From assembly GCA_045130475.1 (NCBI GenBank), contig JBGUPU010000037.1:1-64000 (forward strand): DNA of 64,000 nucleotides, in the 5' to 3' direction. Positions 16,457 through 25,978 of the stretch are shown piece after piece. Position 1 is the first letter of the stretch, and every line of letters begins with the position of its first letter. This DNA comes from CAG-791 sp045130475 (GTDB lineage: Bacteria; Bacillota; Clostridia; Lachnospirales; Lachnospiraceae). The translations under genes were made by a program, and so were the position numbers. The notes under the pieces are model-generated. The model did no database searches. It was not told where the DNA came from and saw nothing but the letters and a program-made list of their open reading frames with translations.

Positions 16457-19189
16457 ATGACCAGCATTACAACCGTGCGCTTTCGTGTATATGGAATCGT
16501 GCAGGGCGTCGGATTTCGTCCGACAGTGGATCGTCACGCCCAAACGGCCGGGATCCGCGGCAGTGTCTGCAACAAGGGCCCCTATGTGGAGATTTTTGCC
16601 CAGGGGACACAGGCACAGATCAAATCCTTTGAGACACTCCTCAGGGAACAGCCTCCCCGCCGGGCAGCGATCCTGAAAATCGATGAAAAACCGGTGGAAG
16701 AGGCAGTACTTTTCGATTCTTTTTCCATTATTGAAAGTGAAAAGACCAGCGGCGAGATCTATATTTCTCCGGATATCGCCATCTGCGAGGAGTGCGAGCA
16801 GGAAATGTATGATCCCCAAAACCGCAGGTATCTGCATCCCTTTATCAACTGCACCTGCTGCGGTCCCAGGATGACCATCCTGGACGCCCTGCCCTATGAC
16901 CGGGAGCGCACCAGTATGAAGATGTTCCCCATGTGCAAGCCCTGCGCAGAGGAATACTACGGGTCCTGGTCTCGCAGGTATGACGCCCAGCCCGTCTGCT
17001 GCAATGACTGCGGCCCCCAGGTCTATCTGCTTCCGGTAAAAGGGAATCAAAATTCGGTCGGGAATCAGAGTGATCTGAATAACCCGAATCATCCCGCAAA
17101 AACGGACCAGTGCCTGAAAACCACCCGGGGAGGTGTCAGCGCAAAGATCATTGGACGGGAGGCGATCACAGCTGCCCGTATGACCATTCTTGACGGCGGC
17201 ATAGTGGCGGTCAAGGGGATCGGAGGCTTCCATCTCTGCTGTGACGCGACAAACGAGGAGGCGGTACAGAAGCTCCGCATGAGAAAACGCCGTCCGGCCA
17301 AGCCCTTTGCAGTTATGATGAAAGACGAAGCGACCGTCCGCCGTGAATGTCTTTTCAATGAGGAACAGCATCAGATCCTGACAGGCCATCAGAAACCCAT
17401 TCTTCTTCTGGACAAGAGAGGGAACGGTTTGGCTCTTAAGAACGTACCGACAGGGACTGCCGGGAAAACGTCTCTCCCGGATACAGCTGCCGGGGCAGAT
17501 GGGGAAAATATACCCCTTCTGGCGGAGGCGATCGCGCCGGGAAATCCCAAGGTGGGCGTCATGCTCCCCTATGCTCCGCTGCAGCATCTTCTTTTCACTT
17601 ATGATGACGGACTGAAGATGCCGGACTGCCTGGTCATGACAAGCGGAAACGTGTCCGGCGCCCCCATCTGCCGTGACGACCGGGATGCTCTCTCAGAGCT
17701 GTCCGCATTCTGCGACTGTATTCTCAGCCACGACCGCCTGATCAGGATCCGCGCAGATGATTCCGTCATGGATTTTCACCGCGGGGAGCCCTACATGATC
17801 CGGCGCTCCCGCGGATATGCGCCTCTCCCTATGCTGCTCACAGGGGAAAGCGCCCATGAGAACCGGGGCGGGCAGACTTCTGCAGAGATTACAGCTTCTG
17901 CGGATTTCGCAGATAAGAAAACTTCTGAGAAAGCTTCTAAGAGAGTTTCAAAGAAAACTTCGGATGCAGGCGAGATGAAGGGCTGTGTCCTGGCGGTCGG
18001 CGGAGAGCTGAAAAATACTTTCTGCATTGCCTCAGGCAATCTCTTTTATCTGTCGCCCTATGTCGGAGACCTGGAGGACCTTCGCACGGTGCGTGCCCTG
18101 CAGGAGACCATCGGACGCATGGAGACCCTGCTGGAAGTGACACCGCAGGCCCTTGTCTGTGACCTCCATCCCAAATATAACGCCACGATGGTGGCAGAGG
18201 AGATTGCAGAGATCAGGAAGATCCCGATCCTGCGGATTCAGCATCATTACGCCCATGTTCTTTCCTGCATGGCGGAAAACGACCGCACGGAACCGGTCAT
18301 CGGCATCTCCTTTGACGGGACCGGCTATGGAACGGACGGCACTATCTGGGGCGGAGAGATACTGACTGCGGATTATCATGATTTTACCCGCGAATACAGC
18401 ATCGCGCCCTTTACACAGATCGGAGGAGACAGCGCACCCCGCCAGGGCTGGCGCATAGCCGCCTCTATGATCTGGGACTATTGTAAATCATCAGGAAACG
18501 AAAATGAGCCGGCTGCAGATGTTTCAGGACAGCAGGAAGAAGATCCCGCCGAGAAGTATTTTTCCATCATGGAATCCCTCTTTGTCTGTGATCAGCAGAA
18601 TGCCAAAGTACAGCGCATGATGGCGGAAAAAAAGATGCAGGCCGTCACCTCGACCAGTGCAGGCCGCCTTTTTGACAGCGTCAGCGCCATGCTGGGTATC
18701 CGGCGTGAGTCCACTTATGAAGGCGAGGCTTCCATAGAACTGGAATTTGCGGCTGAAAGGTATGCCGGAAAGCTTGCCGCAGGAACGTTGCATAGGCAGG
18801 AGGATGAAGAGCAGCAGATCAGAAGCTTTCTTCAGCTCGAAAAAGGCAGCCGTCATCTGCCGACAGACCTATTGTTCGCACAGCTTCTGGAGCGGCGGCT
18901 GAATGGACAGGATCCGGAAAAGCTGGCCTGGTATTTCCATCTCTTCCTTGCAGAGCTTGCGGCAGAGGCCTGTGAGCGGATACGGGAAGAAAAAGAGATT
19001 GGTACTGTTGCTCTTACCGGCGGCTGTTACCAGAACCGTCTCCTTTTGACGCTTACAGAAGACCTTCTCCGGGAAAGAGGCTTTGAAGTCCTGATCCATC
19101 ACCTGGTCCCGCCCAATGACGGCGGTATAGCCCTCGGACAGGCCGCTGCTGCCATGATGCGGGTCCAGAACGGAACTTTGATCGAATAA
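16457..19189 (+). CDS. hypF: HypF carbamoyltransferase, enlarged
   Basis: HypF turns carbamoyl phosphate into the carbamoyl group placed on HypE, the source of the cyanide ligands of [NiFe]-hydrogenases. Domains in order: acylphosphatase (VQGVGFRP at 15-22), two CxxC-x18-CxxC zinc fingers (CEEC...CTCC and CKPC...CNDC), the YrdC-like domain from about residue 235, and the Kae1-like domain from about 520 (ISFDGTGYGTDGTIWGGE, VALTGGCYQNRLLL, PPNDGGIALGQA). At 910 aa it exceeds the usual 740-780 because of polar inserts: one after the zinc fingers, one rich in Lys/Ser/Thr before the Kae1 domain, and short ones within the Kae1 part. It lies 69 bp after the fused NifD/K-like gene, which ties cyanide-ligand synthesis to that enzyme. 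Confidence 0.96.
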   Translation: MTSITTVRFRVYGIVQGVGFRPTVDRHAQTAGIRGSVCNKGPYVEIFAQGTQAQIKSFETLLREQPPRRAAILKIDEKPVEEAVLFDSFSIIESEKTSGEIYISPDIAICEECEQEMYDPQNRRYLHPFINCTCCGPRMTILDALPYDRERTSMKMFPMCKPCAEEYYGSWSRRYDAQPVCCNDCGPQVYLLPVKGNQNSVGNQSDLNNPNHPAKTDQCLKTTRGGVSAKIIGREAITAARMTILDGGIVAVKGIGGFHLCCDATNEEAVQKLRMRKRRPAKPFAVMMKDEATVRRECLFNEEQHQILTGHQKPILLLDKRGNGLALKNVPTGTAGKTSLPDTAAGADGENIPLLAEAIAPGNPKVGVMLPYAPLQHLLFTYDDGLKMPDCLVMTSGNVSGAPICRDDRDALSELSAFCDCILSHDRLIRIRADDSVMDFHRGEPYMIRRSRGYAPLPMLLTGESAHENRGGQTSAEITASADFADKKTSEKASKRVSKKTSDAGEMKGCVLAVGGELKNTFCIASGNLFYLSPYVGDLEDLRTVRALQETIGRMETLLEVTPQALVCDLHPKYNATMVAEEIAEIRKIPILRIQHHYAHVLSCMAENDRTEPVIGISFDGTGYGTDGTIWGGEILTADYHDFTREYSIAPFTQIGGDSAPRQGWRIAASMIWDYCKSSGNENEPAADVSGQQEEDPAEKYFSIMESLFVCDQQNAKVQRMMAEKKMQAVTSTSAGRLFDSVSAMLGIRRESTYEGEASIELEFAAERYAGKLAAGTLHRQEDEEQQIRSFLQLEKGSRHLPTDLLFAQLLERRLNGQDPEKLAWYFHLFLAELAAEACERIREEKEIGTVALTGGCYQNRLLLTLTEDLLRERGFEVLIHHLVPPNDGGIALGQAAAAMMRVQNGTLIE

Positions 19190-19316
19190 GGAAAAGGACC
19201 GACGAGACATTTATTGTCCGCACCTTCATCAAAGGGGTGAACATGTACATGAAATTCAATGATTCATTTTTAAGATAAATAAATTTAACGGATACATAAT
19301 AAGTGAGGATAAAAAA

Positions 19317-19529
19317 ATGTGTGTAGGATTATCAGCAAGAGTGGTTCGTCTTCAGACTGACGGCACAGCCATTGTGGACGCTTCCGGCGCGCGCAGGGAG
19401 ATCTCCGCGCAGCTTCTCGATGACCTCATGCCGGGCGATTATGTCATGGTGCATGCAGGTGCTGCGATCGCAAAGATCACCCAGGAGGATGATGAGGAGA
19501 GCGACGAGGTCCTGGGATCTCTGTTTTGA
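19317..19529 (+). CDS. hypC: HypC, Fe(CN)2CO chaperone
   Basis: A 70-aa protein starting MCVGLSARVV. The Cys at position 2, exposed after Met removal, is the iron-binding residue of HypC. The OB-fold core and the usual short C-terminal helix with DDEESDEVLG follow. HypC forms a complex with HypD, in which the Fe(CN)2CO unit is assembled, and then carries it to the target. GTGAGGAT precedes the ATG. It is 127 bp after hypF and 110 bp before hypD. With no HypA/HypB or hydrogenase large subunit in the window, the acceptor here could be something other than a [NiFe]-hydrogenase. Confidence 0.95.
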   Translation: MCVGLSARVVRLQTDGTAIVDASGARREISAQLLDDLMPGDYVMVHAGAAIAKITQEDDEESDEVLGSLF

Positions 19530-19639
19530 TTATTTCAAAGAATTACAAAATATTGGATCTATTAGAACCTTGATAAAGGCATGCAGTCCGACCCGCGGTC
19601 TGCGGCGCCTGTCGGACTAAAAAATGGAGAACTCTGCTT

Positions 19640-20791
19640 ATGAGTGACAATAAGACAAATGTGATTGCGCGTGCGCGCGCCATTATTGACAGTTACGATG
19701 GAGAACCGATCCGGATCATGGAGGTCTGCGGGACCCATACACATGAGATCTTCCGCCTGGGGATCAGGCAGATCCTGCCTGAGAATGTCAGACTGATCTC
19801 AGGGCCCGGATGTCCGGTCTGCGTGACGCCTGTGGATTTCATCGATGAGGCCGTCTATCTCGCCATGGAGCGGGATGTGACCATCTGTACATTCGGCGAT
19901 CTGGTACGTGTTCCCGGATCTTTCGGGACGCCTGCACAGGCTGCCGGCAAGGAATCTGCACCGGCAGCCGGCAATGAATCTGCGCAGAAAGCCGGTAAAA
20001 AGGCCTCGAAGATCGGAAGCCTTGCCGCCGCCCGCGCGGCCGGAGCCAGGATCCAGGTGGTCTATGCCCCCCAGGATGCGGTTGCCTATGCAAGAGAGCA
20101 TCCGGAGGAACAGGTAGTCTTTTTGTCCGTTGGATTTGAGACCACAACGCCCTCTTCCTGCCTCGCTGTCAAAGAGGCACAGAGCGAGGGCCTGACCAAT
20201 TTTTCCATTCTTACAGCCAATAAGACCATGCCTTCTGCCTACGCTGCCATGAAGGACAGCACGGACGCTTTTCTTTATCCCGGACATGTCCATGCCATCA
20301 CGGGGACCGGCATCTGCGAGAAACTGGCGGAGGAAGGCACCAGCGGTGTCGTGGCTGGCTTTACGGCAAAGGAGCTGATGACCGCCCTGGCGGTGATCGT
20401 GAAAAAAACCCAGGAGGGAAAGCCTTATTTCGAAAACTGCTATCCCCGTGTCGTGCGCCCAGAGGGCTCGCCCGCGGCGCAGCGCTTGGTGGAGGAAATG
20501 ATGGAACCCTGTGACGCCCGCTGGAGAGGAATCGGCGTACTGCCGGCCTCCGGCGTACAGCTCCGGCCGGAATATGCTGCCTATGATGCGCGCGTCAAGT
20601 TCAACATTCCCTCTATGCAGGGACGTGAGAATCCCGCCTGCCGCTGCGGCGAAGTCCTGCAGGGCAAGTGTATGCCTTCGGACTGCAAGGTCTTCGGAAA
20701 AGGCTGCACGCCCGAACATCCCATCGGCGCATGTATGGTTTCCGGCGAGGGCGCCTGTTCCGCCTTTTATCTCTATGGCGGAGAACGGTAA
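19640..20791 (+). CDS. hypD: HypD, Fe(CN)2CO assembly scaffold
   Basis: HypD carries a [4Fe-4S] cluster and, with HypC, holds iron while CO and CN ligands are added. The N-terminal motif CGTHTH (C30) and GPGCPVCVTP (C58, C61) match the iron/redox site. The C-terminal cysteine set CRCGEVLQGKC ... CKVFGKGC ... GACMVSGEGACSAF binds the cluster. At 383 aa it is slightly long because of a low-complexity Ala/Lys/Gly/Glu insert at about residues 95-124, between the first and second subdomains. Such inserts are also seen in HypF and the NifD-like protein of this cluster. The ATG has only a weak site (GGAGA) upstream. Confidence 0.96.
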   Translation: MSDNKTNVIARARAIIDSYDGEPIRIMEVCGTHTHEIFRLGIRQILPENVRLISGPGCPVCVTPVDFIDEAVYLAMERDVTICTFGDLVRVPGSFGTPAQAAGKESAPAAGNESAQKAGKKASKIGSLAAARAAGARIQVVYAPQDAVAYAREHPEEQVVFLSVGFETTTPSSCLAVKEAQSEGLTNFSILTANKTMPSAYAAMKDSTDAFLYPGHVHAITGTGICEKLAEEGTSGVVAGFTAKELMTALAVIVKKTQEGKPYFENCYPRVVRPEGSPAAQRLVEEMMEPCDARWRGIGVLPASGVQLRPEYAAYDARVKFNIPSMQGRENPACRCGEVLQGKCMPSDCKVFGKGCTPEHPIGACMVSGEGACSAFYLYGGER

Positions 20792-20906
20792 AGCATACCT
20801 TTGCAGTAAAGACCACTGAAAAACAGCTATTCATTTATTGATAATCAGTATTGAGATCGAGCGGTTCATTTCCCTGATCAAGAACCTGATCTGAAAGGAC
20901 ACAGAT

Positions 20907-21911
20907 ATGCAGGATACAGTAACACTCGCCCATGGTGCCGGCGGTAAACAGACATCGGAACTGATTGAAAAAGTCTTCAAAGCACATTTTGAAAATCCCC
21001 TTTTTACACCGGATGACGCCGCCGTGCTCCAGATACCTGCCGGCAGAATGGCCATGTCTACTGACGGCTTTATCGTATCCCCGGCCTTTTTCCCGGGCGG
21101 CAATATCGGCAAACTTTCCATCTGCGGCACAGTCAATGATCTGGCCTGCATGGGCGCGCAGCCCATGTATATGACCTGTGCTTTCGTAATCGAGGAGGGG
21201 TTCCCCATGGCAAAACTCGAGGAGATTGCCTCTTCCATGGAAAAAACTGCTGCCGAAGTCGGAGTCTGTATTGTTGCGGGCGATACCAAGGTCGCCGGCA
21301 AGGGGCAGGTGGACGGTGTTTTCATCACGACGACAGCGGTCGGACGCATCATGGATAATGTGCAGACCGGCGGCGCACTTGCCAAGCCCGGTGACTGTGT
21401 CATCGTGACCGGAGATGTCGGACGACACGGCTGCACCATCCTGCTCGCCAGAGATGACTACGGAATCGAGGCCGATGTGACCAGTGACTGCGCGCCTCTC
21501 TGGAAAGCAGTCAACAATGCTCTGACAGCTGCTCCGGACATCCATGTCATCCGCGACGCCACCCGCGGCGGTGTGGGAACGGTCCTCTACGAGATCGCCG
21601 GACAGAGCAATGTCGGATTTTCGCTGGAAGCAGAGAGCATCCCCGTCGATCCCGGTGTCCGAGGGGTCTGCGGCATGCTGGGTCTTGAGCCCCTCTATCT
21701 TGCCTGCGAGGGACGTCTTGTCATCATTGCTCCTTACGAGAAAAAAGACATTATTTTGGAGACTCTTCGCAGGAGTCCCCACACAGAAGGTGCAGCCTGC
21801 ATAGGAACTGTGACAGAAGACCATCCCGGACGTGTTGTCCTCAACACCGAGATCGGTTCTCAGACCATCCTTCCCAGACCCGGCAATGAGCTTCTTCCCA
21901 GAATCTGCTGA
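20907..21911 (+). CDS. hypE: HypE, carbamoyl dehydratase
   Basis: HypE is an ATP-dependent enzyme of the PurM/AIR-synthase fold. It dehydrates the carbamoyl group on its C-terminal cysteine to a thiocyanate, which is then passed as CN to iron on HypC/HypD. The 334-aa protein starts LAHGAGGKQTSELI and has DDAAVL and TRGGVGTVLYEIA. It ends in PRIC, so the required terminal cysteine is present and the enzyme should be active. GAAAGGA precedes the start. It completes hypFCDE in a single run. The two remaining general maturation genes, hypA and hypB (nickel insertion), are not here. Confidence 0.97.
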   Translation: MQDTVTLAHGAGGKQTSELIEKVFKAHFENPLFTPDDAAVLQIPAGRMAMSTDGFIVSPAFFPGGNIGKLSICGTVNDLACMGAQPMYMTCAFVIEEGFPMAKLEEIASSMEKTAAEVGVCIVAGDTKVAGKGQVDGVFITTTAVGRIMDNVQTGGALAKPGDCVIVTGDVGRHGCTILLARDDYGIEADVTSDCAPLWKAVNNALTAAPDIHVIRDATRGGVGTVLYEIAGQSNVGFSLEAESIPVDPGVRGVCGMLGLEPLYLACEGRLVIIAPYEKKDIILETLRRSPHTEGAACIGTVTEDHPGRVVLNTEIGSQTILPRPGNELLPRIC

Positions 21912-21995
21912 TCATAACCGGATTATCGCCGGATATTTATCAGACAGAAGAATACGGCCAGCAAAAGACCCCAACATCTCGATCAAGAGGTATTT

Positions 21996-22241
21996 ATGGA
22001 TACACGTGTCGCTGTTATAGCAATCATTATTGAAAAAGAAAACGCTGCCGAGGGTGTCAACAATATTCTGCACGCTTATCGCCGCTATATTATCGGGCGG
22101 ATGGGGATTCCCTACCGCGAAAAAAATATAAATATCATCAGTGTAGCTGTCGATGCCCCAGAGCCGGAAATCACGGCCATGTCCGGAAAGATCGGACGTC
22201 TGGACGGTGTCAGCACAAAGACTGCCTATTCAAAAGTTTAA
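21996..22241 (+). CDS. TM1266-type small protein (iron-only hydrogenase system regulator, putative)
   Basis: An 81-aa ACT-like protein starting MDTRVAVIAIIIEKENAAEG and ending NIISVAVDAPEPEITAMSGKIGRLDGVSTKTAYSKV. This matches the TM1266 family (TIGR03959), often annotated as a regulator of the [FeFe]-hydrogenase system because it neighbours hydE, hydF and hydG in other Clostridia and Thermotoga. The fold is NikR-C/ACT-like without a DNA-binding domain. Here it sits 84 bp after hypE and 61 bp before the second NifH-like gene, linking the operon again to hydrogenase-type cofactors. Its molecular role is unproven. Confidence 0.85.
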   Translation: MDTRVAVIAIIIEKENAAEGVNNILHAYRRYIIGRMGIPYREKNINIISVAVDAPEPEITAMSGKIGRLDGVSTKTAYSKV

Positions 22242-22302
22242 TGAATCCCCGGGGACTCTTGCTGACGTCCGGGGTGATGTATTTCAACAAAGGTATCTGT
22301 TT

Positions 22303-23169
22303 ATGATCAAGATAGCATTTTACGGGAAAGGCGGAATAGGAAAGTCCACCACGGTGTCAAATGTCTCCATCGCTCTTGCGCAGCGCGGCTTTAAAGTACT
22401 GCAGGTCGGCTGTGATCCCAAAGCCGATTCGACAAGGCTGCTTCGGGCGGGGATTCAGTCACAGGGTATTCTTCCCTGTCAAAACCGGGAAGACAGCAGA
22501 CATAAGGAAGCTGTGGATTCCGATATTCCGGCCATGATCCGGACAATGCGGACGGGTGCTTCCTTTACGGTCATGGATCATATCCGTTCGAGGAAACCTT
22601 TTTCCGCGCAGGACATTGTGCAGACTGGTTATGCCGGCGTGCTCTGTGCCGAGGCGGGAGGTCCCCTTCCAGGACAGGGATGTGCCGGCCGCGCTGTCAT
22701 CACGGCACTGGAAAAAATGGAGGAGATCGGTGTCTACGATCTTTTCTGTCCTGATGTCGTTCTCTATGACGTTCTGGGCGATGTTGTCTGCGGCGGTTTT
22801 GCCATGCCCATGCGAAAGGGCTACGCGGACCACGTTTTTATTCTTACTTCCGGCGAGACCATGTCGCTCTATGCGGCGGCCAATATAGGCCTGGCTCTTG
22901 AGAATTTCAGCGGCCGCAGCTATGCCCGTCTGTCAGGGATCATCCTCAACCGCAGAGACCTTCCGGATGAGGAAAAAAGGGTGTCCGCCCTCGCGGAAGA
23001 ACTTCATACCGGCATGACGGGGACTCTGTCCCGCAGCCCTCTGGTGCTCAGAGCCGAGGAAGAAGGGCAGTGTCTGCTGCAGGCGTTTCCCGATACGGAA
23101 ATGGCGGAGGAATACCGCAGACTGGCCGGGGCCATCGCCGCGCAAAACCTCGCCGGCCGTGACGCTTAA
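22303..23169 (+). CDS. NifH/BchL/CfbC-like ATPase (Fe protein), copy 2
   Basis: A 288-aa paralogue of the protein at 12963. The ATG at 22303 is chosen because it aligns with copy 1 (MIKIAFYGKGG) and follows AAAGGT; an upstream in-frame extension overlaps the preceding gene and looks non-coding. It has the P-loop GKGGIGKST, CDPKADST, and both cluster cysteines (GQGCAGRA and DVVCGGFAMP). Relative to copy 1 it has about 30 extra residues after the CDPKADST segment. It precedes the NifD-like and NifK-like genes at 23216 and 24710, its probable partners. Two separate Fe-protein paralogues suggest two non-interchangeable electron-transfer systems. Confidence 0.93.
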   Translation: MIKIAFYGKGGIGKSTTVSNVSIALAQRGFKVLQVGCDPKADSTRLLRAGIQSQGILPCQNREDSRHKEAVDSDIPAMIRTMRTGASFTVMDHIRSRKPFSAQDIVQTGYAGVLCAEAGGPLPGQGCAGRAVITALEKMEEIGVYDLFCPDVVLYDVLGDVVCGGFAMPMRKGYADHVFILTSGETMSLYAAANIGLALENFSGRSYARLSGIILNRRDLPDEEKRVSALAEELHTGMTGTLSRSPLVLRAEEEGQCLLQAFPDTEMAEEYRRLAGAIAAQNLAGRDA

Positions 23170-23215
23170 ATAACTGGAACTTTCCCTTTTATGAGAGTTA
23201 CATGAGGTAGATAGG

Positions 23216-24682
23216 ATGCTTCGCAGAGTAGAACGACCGGATTACTATATCGATGAAAAAGACGCCGCCGTCCGGATTGCGGAGGCGGATTTTCCTGTGC
23301 CTTTTGCTCACAGGCTGGAGTTCAATGCCCCTGTGCACGGCACCTGGAATATTGTGCATATCGGTCTTCTGGTGCCCGACTGTCACCAGATTTATGTCTG
23401 TGCGGACAACTGTATGCGGGGCGTCGTCCTGACAGCTGCGGAGATGGGGGCCGGAGACCGCTTTTCCAGCGTGCTCATTGAAGAAAATGATCTCTACGAC
23501 CGGAATCTGGAGACAATCACCATCGAGGGTGTTTCCGACGTAATCCGCCGCCTTCCTTATCGCCCCCGCGCCGTGACTGTTTTTTTAGTATGCCTTCATC
23601 ATTTTGTAGGAACGGACGCCGCATTTGTATTTAAAACACTCGAAGAACGTTTTCCGGACATTGATTTTATGCGCTGCTGGATGGATCCTGTGATGCAGAA
23701 GACCGGCCTGACACCGGAACAGAAACTCAAGGAGTCCATGTTCCGGCCGGTACGCCCTCTTCCCGTGGATCCCGGACTGGTCTGTGTGCTGGGCGACAAT
23801 CAGGCGCTGGATCCAGACAGTGATATAGCACAGACTGTCATGGAAGCGGGGGGAAGGATCCTGCAGCTCCATGACTGGAAAAAGCACAGTGAGCGCACAG
23901 GGATTTCTTTTCTTCAGAAGGCCGGAACAGGCAAAGATAGCGGGGAAGCCTATCGTTTTATGGTTCCATGTGAGACCTACGATGATTATCTGCAGATCGG
24001 GGCGGCAGGGCTTTTTATCACGCGAAGTCCATCAGGCGTCCATGGCGTCTGTCAGTTGGCAAAACGTCTGGGCAGACCCTTTTTGTACCTCCCTCCGGCG
24101 TGCAGTGAGGAGGAGATACGGGAGGAAACAGAAAAGCTCCGCAGCGCGCTTATGGATAATCTGCAGCTTTCTGCCGAAATAAGTAAAGCAGAGACGAGTA
24201 CTGCAGGGACAGACGAAGCTGCAGCCTCAAAAGCTCTGGAACATGCCCTTGCCCTGATCGGGGATACAGAGATCACCATAGACTATATCCTGAATCCACG
24301 TGTGCTGAGTCTTGCAAGACGCCTCCTGGAGGCAGGATTTCATGTGACCCGTGTCTATCTGGATGCCATTCTTCCCGAGGAGGAAAAGGACTTTCTGTGG
24401 CTGCAGAAGAACGCTCCGGACCTTGTGCTCAACGCGACCATCCACCCTAAAATGCGCGTACTCCACAAGGCGGAGAATGAAGGAAAAATGCTTGCTCTGG
24501 GTCCCAAGGCTGCCTGGTTCGGCGGCACCGCCCATTTTGTCAACCTGGTCGAATACGGCGGAATCTGGGGCAATTCCGGTATCGAAAAACTCGCTGCTCT
24601 CATGGAAGACGCCTGGTGGCACGAAAAGGACACCAGGTCCATTGTCCCCCGCAAGGGACAGGGCTGCGCCTGCGTTCTTTAA
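23216..24682 (+). CDS. NifD-like protein of the second nitrogenase-like system
   Basis: A 488-aa nitrogenase component 1 superfamily protein related to the first half of the fused protein at 13760. Shared features are DNCMRG against GCCGRN near residue 66, VCLHHFVGTDA against TCVDALLGTD, and the next cysteine in MRCWMDPVMQKTG against QPCYMYALTREG. Candidate cluster ligands are C56, C62, C66, C126 and C154. The C terminus ends in CACVL, a CxC (C484, C486) absent from the paralogue. An Ala/Thr/Glu-rich low-complexity insert lies in the middle. The gene is 46 bp after NifH-like copy 2 and 27 bp before the NifK-like gene. Function unknown; it does not carry the FeMo-cofactor Cys/His set in a form I can recognise. 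Confidence 0.8.
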   Translation: MLRRVERPDYYIDEKDAAVRIAEADFPVPFAHRLEFNAPVHGTWNIVHIGLLVPDCHQIYVCADNCMRGVVLTAAEMGAGDRFSSVLIEENDLYDRNLETITIEGVSDVIRRLPYRPRAVTVFLVCLHHFVGTDAAFVFKTLEERFPDIDFMRCWMDPVMQKTGLTPEQKLKESMFRPVRPLPVDPGLVCVLGDNQALDPDSDIAQTVMEAGGRILQLHDWKKHSERTGISFLQKAGTGKDSGEAYRFMVPCETYDDYLQIGAAGLFITRSPSGVHGVCQLAKRLGRPFLYLPPACSEEEIREETEKLRSALMDNLQLSAEISKAETSTAGTDEAAASKALEHALALIGDTEITIDYILNPRVLSLARRLLEAGFHVTRVYLDAILPEEEKDFLWLQKNAPDLVLNATIHPKMRVLHKAENEGKMLALGPKAAWFGGTAHFVNLVEYGGIWGNSGIEKLAALMEDAWWHEKDTRSIVPRKGQGCACVL

Positions 24683-24709
24683 GGAATAACGGGAAGGAGA
24701 CTAGGCAGT

Positions 24710-25978
24710 ATGCGACAGGTTTTCAGAAAGATACCCGTCTATACCGGAGATGTATCCGGCGTATGCAGCGCCCTGTTTGAGCTCGGCGGCATGATTGTCA
24801 TGCACGATCCCTCCGGATGCAATTCGACCTATAACACACATGATGAGATCCGCTGGTATGACCATGACAGCCTGATTTTTATTACAGGACTCAACGAAAT
24901 GGAAGCGATCATGGGAAGCGATGAGGATCTGATCCGCGATATTACGGAATCAGCCCGTATTTATTCCCCGAAGTTCATTGCTATCGCCAATTCCCCTATC
25001 CCCTATATTACGGGAATGGATTTTGACGCGATCAGCCGTCTTGTTGAGGAACAGACCGGGATTCCGGCCTTTTATATCACCACCAACGGTATGCACGATT
25101 ATACCCGGGGGGTCGGCCTCGCTTTTAAGCAGCTCGCAGAGAACTTTGTGACGTCACCTGTCATGAATGGAACGGGAGATAAGCCGCTTCGCTGTAACAT
25201 TCTGGGTGTTACACCCCTTGATTTCGCGGCTGCAGCGAGTGTGGAGAGCCTCAGGTCTAAAGTTGAGGCGGCAGGTTTTGAGACCATTTCCTGCTGGGCT
25301 ATGGGAGATGACCTGGAACAGATCCGCAGCAGCGCCTGTGCAGATGTCAATCTGGTTGTCGCTTCGTCCGGTCTTCCGGCGGCACAATACATGTCCCGGA
25401 AATACGGGATCCCTTTTACAGCTGGCTTTCCTGCAGAAGGCACAGAACAGATTTATTTTCAGGCTGTCCGCAGAGCTGTTCAGACCAAAGAAGACCAGTT
25501 TCCCTTCCGTGACCGTGCGCACCTGTCAGGAAATCCTGCAGCCGGCAATAGGTCCGGCGCGGAAGAGTCCGGCCATGAAAATCCTGTTCCTGTCTGTTTC
25601 ATCGGAGAGCCTGTCCTCATGACTTCCCTGGCTGCGCAAGTAGAGCTGCGGACCGGTGCCCGGACACATGTGTTCGGTGCGACCGAGGAGGCACATGTTT
25701 TTCTGGGTTCGGAAGACGCCGCTCTCAGCGGGGAAGAGGAACTTGAGGAGGCACTTGCAAAGCTTGCCCTGACAACAGCAGCTGGCGGACAGGGAAAAAC
25801 GGATACAGCAGACTATGATGACAGGGGAAACGTTGTGCGGCTCAGAGTGGTCGCGGATCCATATTACAGGGATGTGCTTCCTGCCGGCTGTGAGCTGATC
25901 TCCCTGCCGCACCTCGCTTTTTCAGGCCGGATTTTATTAAATGATATCCCGGATCTTTTCCGATTGATCATCAATTAA
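24710..25978 (+). CDS. NifK-like protein of the second nitrogenase-like system
   Basis: A 422-aa protein related to the second half of the fused protein at 13760: VSGVCSALFELGGMIVMHDPSGCNSTYNTHDEIRW aligns in pattern with that region (cysteines 19 and 37), followed by ITGLNEMEAIMGSDE. Where nitrogenase NifK and its relatives have another conserved cysteine, this protein has ANSPIPYITGMD, so a complete P-cluster is unlikely; a simpler [4Fe-4S] cluster shared with the NifD-like subunit is more plausible. GGAAGGAGA precedes the ATG. It ends 50 bp before the unknown gene. As in the fused version, the pairing with NifH-like and NifD-like proteins implies ATP-driven low-potential electron transfer. 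Confidence 0.8.
   Translation: MRQVFRKIPVYTGDVSGVCSALFELGGMIVMHDPSGCNSTYNTHDEIRWYDHDSLIFITGLNEMEAIMGSDEDLIRDITESARIYSPKFIAIANSPIPYITGMDFDAISRLVEEQTGIPAFYITTNGMHDYTRGVGLAFKQLAENFVTSPVMNGTGDKPLRCNILGVTPLDFAAAASVESLRSKVEAAGFETISCWAMGDDLEQIRSSACADVNLVVASSGLPAAQYMSRKYGIPFTAGFPAEGTEQIYFQAVRRAVQTKEDQFPFRDRAHLSGNPAAGNRSGAEESGHENPVPVCFIGEPVLMTSLAAQVELRTGARTHVFGATEEAHVFLGSEDAALSGEEELEEALAKLALTTAAGGQGKTDTADYDDRGNVVRLRVVADPYYRDVLPAGCELISLPHLAFSGRILLNDIPDLFRLIIN

Noticed and set aside
12963..25978. Nitrogen fixation genes
   Set aside because: Only NifH-, D- and K-like proteins of divergent type are present; nifB, nifE, nifN and the FeMo-cofactor ligands are not seen.
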